DNA from: Myxococcaceae bacterium
Lineage (GTDB): Bacteria > Myxococcota > Myxococcia > Myxococcales > Myxococcaceae
NCBI GenBank assembly: GCA_016793095.1
Contig: JAEUJQ010000080.1
Coordinates: forward strand, 1 to 64,000
Direction: 5' to 3'
Length of the DNA: 64,000 bases
Shown one piece after another: positions 56,622 through 64,000 of the stretch. The position numbers were made by a program, and so were the translations under genes. Position 1 is the first letter of the stretch, and each line of letters starts with the position of its first letter. The notes beneath the pieces were generated by a model. It had not been told where the DNA came from. It did no database searches and saw only the letters and a list, made by a program, of their open reading frames with translations.

Positions 56622-56745
56622 CCCGCGCCGGGCTCGTCGAGTCCCTCGCACACCGCCCGACAGGGTGAACCAGCTGCTCCGAGTCACGGCCGACCCGGCG
56701 CGCTGTCCGTGCGAAGGGTGATGGCTGACCGCTATTCTTCGATCG

Positions 56746-58464
<1,719 letters not shown>

Positions 58465-58521
58465 CCAGGCAGGTCATGTCGGTGATTGGAGTGATTGGAG
58501 CGTCACCCCGCGGTGCGGCAG

Positions 58522-58997
58522 TCAGTGGGCGAGCCACCGCCGAACGAGCTCGGCGTATCGCCCATGGAGTCCGTGGATGTCGAGCTCATCGAGATCCCGA
58601 TCGGCTTCGCCCGCGGGTGACTCGTGATGGGCGTTGCCGGCCAGCTCACGCCCGGCCAGCTCACGCCCGGCCAGGTCCAGCGCAGTCGACGCCTCGTCGG
58701 CGCTCGCGGCGCGCAGGACCTCGAGCGCGCCACTCACGCCGAGCAGCGTGAGGGCCCCCGCCGATTCGGACCTCGCGATCGGGACCTCTGATCTGAGCCC
58801 CTGGCGGAGGCGCGCGAGCCCAGCGTCAGCGTCGAGCAACGAGAGCAGGAGGCCCGCCTCGCCGGCCGGAAGCTCGACCGGCCCGCCGGAGGTTCCTCGT
58901 AGAGTGCTTGGACCAGCTCGTCGGGTGAAGGAATGCGTGAGTCATGTGAGCTGGAGCTCAAGTGCAGTCTCTTCACGCTCGAGGCCGCATGCCCCAT
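58522..58997 (-). pseudogene. Possible frameshifted small HEAT-like gene
   Basis: In one frame SPDELVQALYEEPP reads like the start of a protein (upstream part, 58997 to about 58900). In another frame LPAGEAGLLLSLLDADAGLA and further HEAT-like helices continue to a stop at 58522. Together they look like one gene broken near 58880, or a sequencing error. A short tandem duplication (GRELA GRELA) is inside. It could also be noncoding. Confidence 0.3.
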
Positions 58998-60076
58998 AGC
59001 CGCTCAAGGACGAAACCACTCAGGGCATTGTTGACGACGCACAGGATGGCTTCTCCGACCACCACCCGTGATAGCAATGCCCCGTACTGTCGCTCGAGCG
59101 AGTCTCGGACCAGTAGATCGAGACATGCAAGCAGCAAGAAAGCAAAGACAGGCACAATTACGGTGGATGCGGACAGAATCGCAGACTCGAGCGGGACGTT
59201 CGTCTGTCTTCTGTACAACCAGATCGATATTGCAGAGAAGAGCCCAACGACTGCGGGGACAGAAAGGTAGAGAGTGCTCTTGTCTGGTTCGTAAATCGCA
59301 ACCAGAAAGAGAAGAAGAAGACTCCCACCTCCCAAGCTGGCAGCGGTGCGGTAGCTGGCCCCCACTGTTGGTAGTGAGACACCTACTTCAGAGAAGAAGT
59401 TGCGTGCTCGCAACGCCCGACCTGCGCGAGATATTCGAGGCGGCTCGAAAACTGGTCCAAGCCGGTCAACGGTCGTGAGCTGTTCGGTTTCTCGTGCCAG
59501 TAGATGCGTAGTCTCACGCTCTCTTCGGATTGCGAGATTGAGCCAGAGAAGAACGAAAATGTGAAACAGGCCCGCCATCAGGCCAAAATCATTCACATCA
59601 ACTCTCGCGTTGAGGAGCGGGAATGGAAATGCGAATCCATAGTCCCGCTCAAGACCATCCATCAATGTGACGTAGGCGCGCAGTTCGTCAGTTCCTGCTC
59701 GGCGTTTCAGCACGAATCGTGCAGCCCGAAGTGCTTCGTCTTTGGAGAGGGCCACAGAGCCGTCACAAGCTCTTGCAAGTTCTTCTGCGCGTCGGTCCCC
59801 CGTCGAGCTAGTTACGAATACACGTTGTCTCTCGACGCCTATCAGATGGTTGTAGGTGTTGGGTGTCTTGCTCGCGCACTGGAGGAGCAACTGAGCCGTC
59901 CGCGCGACCTCTCTTCTCGTCGAAATCCAATCGGTGCCAAATGTGGTGAATGCAACGATCAGAACTGCTGCGCCTACCAGTTGCGAGATGAGCATCACCC
60001 TGCGAGTTCGCTCGTTCGCTTGGACGGCAGCATCAAGCAGGCTGCGTGCGTAGGTCTCTTCTGAAATGTCTGGCAT
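58973..60076 (-). CDS. Multi-spanning membrane protein, unknown
   Basis: 367 residues. One hydrophobic helix near 27-46, an intervening polar domain (about 50-160), then about four further helices (around 165-182, 240-260, 265-290, 305-330). Codon use has more A and T than the ribosomal region. GGAGCAACGAG precedes the ATG. It follows the 217-residue helical gene by 37 bases, so the two probably form an operon. No recognised family. Confidence 0.75.
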   Translation of the reverse strand: MPDISEETYARSLLDAAVQANERTRRVMLISQLVGAAVLIVAFTTFGTDWISTRREVARTAQLLLQCASKTPNTYNHLIGVERQRVFVTSSTGDRRAEELARACDGSVALSKDEALRAARFVLKRRAGTDELRAYVTLMDGLERDYGFAFPFPLLNARVDVNDFGLMAGLFHIFVLLWLNLAIRRERETTHLLARETEQLTTVDRLGPVFEPPRISRAGRALRARNFFSEVGVSLPTVGASYRTAASLGGGSLLLLFLVAIYEPDKSTLYLSVPAVVGLFSAISIWLYRRQTNVPLESAILSASTVIVPVFAFLLLACLDLLVRDSLERQYGALLSRVVVGEAILCVVNNALSGFVLERLWGMRPRA

Positions 60077-60113
60077 CTCGTTGCTCCGAAAGGCCCGGAA
60101 CTGCCTCCCAAAG

Positions 60114-60767
60114 TCAGCTCGGGCCCTGCGTCTTCTTCTTCGGCGAGCTGGGCAGGATCTCGGCGAACTCGGCGGCGACGTCGGAGGGGAGGGCGACGCG
60201 GGCAATGCGCGCCAGGTGCGTCACGTTGTTCGACAGCCGATCGATCGCTGCGTAGAGCTGCGCGGTCGCCTGCTTCGAGGTGACCTTCTTCGCCTCCTGG
60301 TCGGCATCCACGTCGGCGATGGAATCCAGAAGGTTCCGAGCGCGAGCGATGTCGTCGGCCAGGATGCCCACCGCTGCCGTCTCGCTCGGGTACTTGTTCG
60401 CTCCAGCGAGGACCGTGCTCAGCGACTCCGAGACCGAGCGCACAGACGGCTTCACCAGCGTGCCGACACCGAAGGCCTTCCACAGCGCTTTGTCGTTCGG
60501 AGCACCGCTCCGGATCACACCGCGGAGGGCGTTCACCAACTCCGAGCCGCCGCGCACCGCCTCATCCTGCGAGACCGTCGCTGCACGCTTGCTCGCCCGG
60601 CTCGCCTGCACATCGCCATTCGCACGCGCGATCGCCGCGTCCGTCTTCAAGCTGTCGAAGAAGCCGGCCGCGAGGCGCTGCTCCAGCTTCGAGGTGTGCG
60701 GCTTCGCAAGCTCGAGCGCCTGCTCCGCGACACGCACCGCAACATCCGCCTTCCATCGGGTCGCCAT
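60114..60767 (-). CDS. Soluble helical protein, unknown
   Basis: 217 residues, starting MATRWKADVAVRVAEQAL after GGGAGGG. Predicted nearly all helical with coiled-coil-like stretches and no cysteine. The same frame stays open far upstream through a heptad minisatellite, but the strong ribosome site supports this internal start. First gene of a pair with the membrane protein; divergent from the EEP/dGTPase cluster. Family not recognised. Confidence 0.72.
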   Translation of the reverse strand: MATRWKADVAVRVAEQALELAKPHTSKLEQRLAAGFFDSLKTDAAIARANGDVQASRASKRAATVSQDEAVRGGSELVNALRGVIRSGAPNDKALWKAFGVGTLVKPSVRSVSESLSTVLAGANKYPSETAAVGILADDIARARNLLDSIADVDADQEAKKVTSKQATAQLYAAIDRLSNNVTHLARIARVALPSDVAAEFAEILPSSPKKKTQGPS

Positions 60768-60869
60768 CGAACGTTCCCTCCCCACAACGAGTCGAACAGC
60801 GCTCGCAAGATACCCGAAACACGCTCTTCGCAACACAGGATTTCCAGTCGCACTGCGAAGACGAGTGCG

Positions 60870-61205
60870 TTTCTGTAGGTGTCCCGCCGCATCCGCAACA
60901 CATCCCGCGGCCTCCGAGTCCTTGCCCTCAGGATCCGGAACCCGCCCCGGCTCGTCCGGCTCATTACCCGCGTTCTCCGGCTGCCTCACCGCCAGTGCAT
61001 CGTCGCTGCCCGCAACCCTCGGAGTCTCACCCGCAGACTCCAACTTCCCACCTGCGACTGCCGAAACGTTGCCCGCGAGATCGAGGTCGCTGGTCGCCAC
61101 CGCGGTACGGCAGCGCGTCATGTCCATGTGGCTGCGCGACGCCCACGGGTCGTTGCCCGCCACCTCCGGTTGGTGACCCGCGGGCGCTGGCTCGTTGCCC
61201 GGCGG
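60870..61205 (-). repeat. Degenerate 21-bp minisatellite (16 heptad units)
   Basis: A CCCGC core recurs at exact 21-base steps (for example near 61009, 61030, 61051 and 61072). Read on the minus strand it gives heptads of the form xAGxxxx: LAGNVSA, VAGGKLE, SAGETPR, VAGSDDA, NAGNEPD, AAGCVAD, AAGHLQK. Two units in the middle are lost in sequence but the phase is kept. It fills most of the 500-base gap between divergent genes. The open frame leads into the 217-residue gene. Coding status is uncertain. Confidence 0.65.
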
Positions 61206-61267
61206 AACGCAGGCCTTGACCGGCCGCGGGGGTCTGCGTCTACTCCGCTCGTTCGAGAGGGGGTTCG

Positions 61268-62077
61268 ATGGGCTTCTCAGTGCTGTCGTGGAACGTTGAG
61301 CATTTCGGAAACAAGAAGACCTCGGCGGAGCGCCAGAAGCGTGTCGTGAAGCACATCAAGGATCAGGACCCCGATATCTTCGGGATCCTCGAGGTGGAGC
61401 ACGCGAACATCCGCGCGCTGATGGAGAAGTCCTTCGACGACTACGACTTCTTCCTCACCGATGGACCGCAGTTGCAGGAGATTCTGGTTGGCTGTCGTCG
61501 CGGCTTGTTCGACCAGAAGCTCTTCGTGCAGAAGCGGGAGTACCAGGAGGGGAATGACAAGCTCCGGCCGGGCGCGCTGCTGTCGGTGCGTCAGGGGACG
61601 GTCTGGACGAATCTGCTGTTCCTCCACACCGATTCAGGCGACGACGCCGGCGCGTTTGGCAACCGCTTCGACAGCTTCCGGAAGGTCTGGAATCTGACGA
61701 AGGCGCTGGCGCGCAAGGCTCCGAATGGGGACCCGCGGCTGCTCGTCCTTGGCGATTTCAACACCATGGGCCTGTCGTACCCGAGGTCGCTGAAGGCGCA
61801 CGAGCGAGTCAAGGAGGCCGAGGAGATCGCCGGCCTCGCCGAGCTCGCCAGGAAGGAAGGGCTGGTGCTCCTGCCGAAGTCGCATCCGGCGACCTACTGG
61901 AGCGCCACCTACGGCGAGTCGGACCTCGACCACGTCCTCGCGACCGAGGACCTGGCGAAGACCATCAGCGGAAAGGTCCAGGTCCGCGGGTGGGTTCAAG
62001 AAACGACCACCGCTGCGCGTAGGCTGTGGACTGGTGACGTTTCAGACCACTCAAGCGTTTGTGTGGAGGGAGCGTGA
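61268..62077 (+). CDS. Endonuclease/exonuclease/phosphatase (EEP) family protein
   Basis: 269 residues with all EEP (DNase I-like) active-site elements: WNVEHFG (N9), LEVEH (E42 region), LGDFNTMG (D163, N165), SDLDHV (D219, D221) and the final VSDHSS (D260, H261). Metal-dependent cleavage of nucleic acid or another phosphodiester is expected; the substrate is unknown. No signal peptide, so cytosolic. The stop overlaps the dGTPase GTG start by four bases (GTGA). Confidence 0.9.
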   Translation: MGFSVLSWNVEHFGNKKTSAERQKRVVKHIKDQDPDIFGILEVEHANIRALMEKSFDDYDFFLTDGPQLQEILVGCRRGLFDQKLFVQKREYQEGNDKLRPGALLSVRQGTVWTNLLFLHTDSGDDAGAFGNRFDSFRKVWNLTKALARKAPNGDPRLLVLGDFNTMGLSYPRSLKAHERVKEAEEIAGLAELARKEGLVLLPKSHPATYWSATYGESDLDHVLATEDLAKTISGKVQVRGWVQETTTAARRLWTGDVSDHSSVCVEGA

Positions 62078-63684
62078 AATCGCGAAGAGTACCGAGGAAG
62101 AAGCCGCGTTCGGCAACAGAGCTTGAGAAGTTCCTGGTCAGCACTCGGGAGCAGGAAACCTCCGTGAAGAACAGGCAGGGCAAGGTCGATGTAGAAGTAA
62201 CAAGCGACTACGGGCGCGCGATCTTCTCCTCGTCAATTCGCAGACTCCAGCAGAAGGCGCAAGTATTTCCACTTGAAGACAACGCCGCAGTCCGGAGTCG
62301 GCTGACGCATTCGCTTGAAGTCGCCTATCTGGGCCGAACGATTGCGCAGAAGATCGTGAGTGGTTTGCGGGGCGCCCGCACACTCAGCCCGGCGGGTGCC
62401 TCAGCCTTCGTAACGCTCGTTGAGACGTCATGCTTGGTGCACGATATTGGCAATCCTCCGTTCGGGCACTTCGGGGAGAACGAGATCAGGAAGTGGTGCT
62501 CGAAGCATTGGGAAAAGGTAGTGGGCAAGTGCAAGCCAACGGACAGCCTAGTGATGAAGCGTCTCGGTCAAGACTTCTCTGGGTTCGATGGCAACCCGCA
62601 AGGATTCCGTATCTTGACGCGGCTTGCGTGGGCGAGAGACAAGCACGGAATGAACCTCACCCATGCAACCCTGTGTGCCGCGCAGAAGTACTGCGGGACT
62701 CCGGACAAGGTAGCATCGCGGGCGCCGCTTCTGAAGAAGCCGGGCTGGTTCTTTTCCGAAGATACGATTGCTTCGGCGGCACGAGTTGCCTGTGGAGTTC
62801 GCGAAATGCGTCGACACCCCGCAGTGTTTGTTATGGAGTCTGCGGATGACATTGCGTACTGCTTGTCTGATATTGAAGATGGGTTTGAGAAGGGCGTCTA
62901 TGATGTCCGGCTCTTTCGGAGGAACTTCAAGCGACTTCTGGAGCGTGAGCTTGGAAAGGCCTCAATCAAACTGACGGAAGCTCGTCTGGCGAAGGACCGG
63001 CTCGTGGATGTTCTCAGTCTTCTGGACAGCAGGGATCCCCACCCCGTCTCCGCGCCGTTCTTCAAGTTCAAGGTGTGGCTCACGCGCGTGTTGGTGGAAA
63101 GCGCCGCGGAAGGGTTTGTTGTGCACTATGACAAGATAGTTGCTCAGGACATGGAGGCGCCAATCCTGGAGTCGAACCCGGTGGCGCACGCGGTGCTTGA
63201 AGGCTTGAAGGCATTCGCAAGGGAGTACCTCTTTTGCTCTCCCGAGGCAGAGCAGATGGAGCTTGCCGGCGCCGCAGCTATTCGCGGGATTCTTGATGCC
63301 ATGAATCCCTTGCTTGAGCTTGCCCCGGCTGTCTTCCAAGCGCTCAATGGTGGGCGTTTCAAGATAGATGATCTGAGGCTCGATGCGCCACCGCGACAGA
63401 ATGCCAACGAGCCCGAGAATCCGGATAAGCGCACAGAGAACCACGCGAAGCGCTCGGCACTCGAGCAACGACTCGCCAGGTTGCTGCCAGAGAAACATGT
63501 GCTGGCCTATGGCGAGACGACTCGCGCGATTGCTCGGCAGTATCCCGAGATTCAGCATGACTCGGTCGAGCAGTACGGCCGGGTCCATTTGATTATCGAC
63601 TACCTGTCCGGCATGACGGACGGCTTCGCTCTGGCTCTCTATCAGCGATTGAGTGGTACGCACGCTGGCTTGGGGCGCGCCTGA
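62074..63684 (+). CDS. dGTPase-like HD-domain triphosphohydrolase
   Basis: 536 residues. HD-domain motifs are intact: SRLTHSLEV (H79), CLVHDIGNPPFGHFGE (H123, D124) and the distal aspartate in ESADDIAYCLSDIED. The order and the NPPFGHFGE signature are those of Dgt, which releases triphosphate from dGTP. Some dGTPases act against phage by draining dGTP. The GTG start at 62074 overlaps the nuclease stop, with GGAGGG upstream. The gene has clearly more A/T than its EEP partner. Confidence 0.9.
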   Translation: MKSRRVPRKKPRSATELEKFLVSTREQETSVKNRQGKVDVEVTSDYGRAIFSSSIRRLQQKAQVFPLEDNAAVRSRLTHSLEVAYLGRTIAQKIVSGLRGARTLSPAGASAFVTLVETSCLVHDIGNPPFGHFGENEIRKWCSKHWEKVVGKCKPTDSLVMKRLGQDFSGFDGNPQGFRILTRLAWARDKHGMNLTHATLCAAQKYCGTPDKVASRAPLLKKPGWFFSEDTIASAARVACGVREMRRHPAVFVMESADDIAYCLSDIEDGFEKGVYDVRLFRRNFKRLLERELGKASIKLTEARLAKDRLVDVLSLLDSRDPHPVSAPFFKFKVWLTRVLVESAAEGFVVHYDKIVAQDMEAPILESNPVAHAVLEGLKAFAREYLFCSPEAEQMELAGAAAIRGILDAMNPLLELAPAVFQALNGGRFKIDDLRLDAPPRQNANEPENPDKRTENHAKRSALEQRLARLLPEKHVLAYGETTRAIARQYPEIQHDSVEQYGRVHLIIDYLSGMTDGFALALYQRLSGTHAGLGRA

Positions 63685-64000
63685 TGAGTATCCCCGAATA
63701 CGATAGCCGAGTGCTGCGTTGGCTCGCCGCAGATGCTCGTGACGATTTCTTGCCAGACTATTTGCGCTACAGAGATATTGCGATGCACGAAGGGCCTTGG
63801 AGGCGGTCTGCGAGTGAGAAGGAACTTCCGTTCGAGGTGCCAAAGAACCCACTGTTTGCACGTGCGGCTGTCTGGCTTCCGCCGACGACGCGGCTGCGCT
63901 ACCTGACGGCCGTGCTCCCTCTGCTTGCAGAGTTGTCGCACATCCAGAACGACCGCTGTTACTCATACCGTGTTGAGGAGGGAGTCGTCCCGCCGTTTCC
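63684..64000 (+). CDS. Third gene of the dGTPase cluster, partial; possibly reverse-transcriptase-like
   Basis: The ATG overlaps the dGTPase stop (TGATG). About 105 residues are visible before the window ends. The segment DDFLPDYLRYRDI near the start and RCYSYRVEEG after a helical region are reminiscent of defence-type (Abi/UG) reverse transcriptases, where a SYR-like motif precedes the first catalytic motif. The catalytic motifs themselves would lie outside the window, so this is only a suggestion. Confidence 0.75.
   Translation, partial: MSIPEYDSRVLRWLAADARDDFLPDYLRYRDIAMHEGPWRRSASEKELPFEVPKNPLFARAAVWLPPTTRLRYLTAVLPLLAELSHIQNDRCYSYRVEEGVVPPF

Noticed and set aside
60870-61205. CRISPR array at the 21-bp repeat
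   Set aside because: The units are contiguous and degenerate with no unique spacers, and the phase is a multiple of three.

Overview
This 64 kb window is very GC-rich DNA that most resembles a myxobacterium (Myxococcota). The clues are a giant secreted repeat protein ending in a MYXO-CTERM sorting signal, many Gly/Ala- and Cys-rich lipoproteins, an ECF sigma/zinc anti-sigma pair, and a reverse transcriptase like the classical myxobacterial retron enzymes. No rRNA or tRNA gene was recognised.

Layout. 1-0.75 kb: start of groEL and all of groES on the minus strand, behind a sigma70-type promoter and two clear CIRCE operators plus one degenerate one. 0.8-7.6 kb: two unknown helical proteins, a Nudix hydrolase, two membrane proteins, the RNA polymerase omega subunit, a Cys-rich lipoprotein, and an ECF sigma / anti-sigma / outer-membrane-protein operon. 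7.8-16.9 kb: one gene of about 3,000 codons with 28 repeats of about 105 residues, divergent from the sigma operon. 16.9-22.6 kb: membrane protein, DEAD-box helicase, GlsB/YeaQ stress protein, TetR regulator with a divergent START-like protein, a putative zinc metalloprotein, and a protein with two PARP-type zinc fingers.

22.7-37.5 kb: the S10-spc-alpha ribosomal supercluster with secY, adk, infA, rpmJ, rpoA and rplQ. It is compact and syntenic, but rplC (L3) and rpsN (S14) are missing from their usual slots. Several intercistronic gaps form strong stem-loops.

37.6-51.4 kb: a surface and redox section with a 12-haem cytochrome, a kelch lipoprotein and a GG-repeat lipoprotein in one overlapping operon, a rhomboid protease with a long repeat-like tail, and several small lipoproteins.

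51.5-64 kb: accessory and probable defence region. The strongest system is a three-gene minus-strand operon: ARM/HEAT-like protein, winged-helix plus SWIM zinc-finger protein, then a retron-type reverse transcriptase with a structured 170-base leader. This looks like a tripartite retron. A hybrid histidine kinase, a membrane-protein pair beside a degenerate 21-bp minisatellite, and a translationally coupled EEP-nuclease / dGTPase / third gene (cut by the window end, possibly another reverse transcriptase) follow. The last two genes use visibly more A and T than the rest, which suggests recent acquisition.
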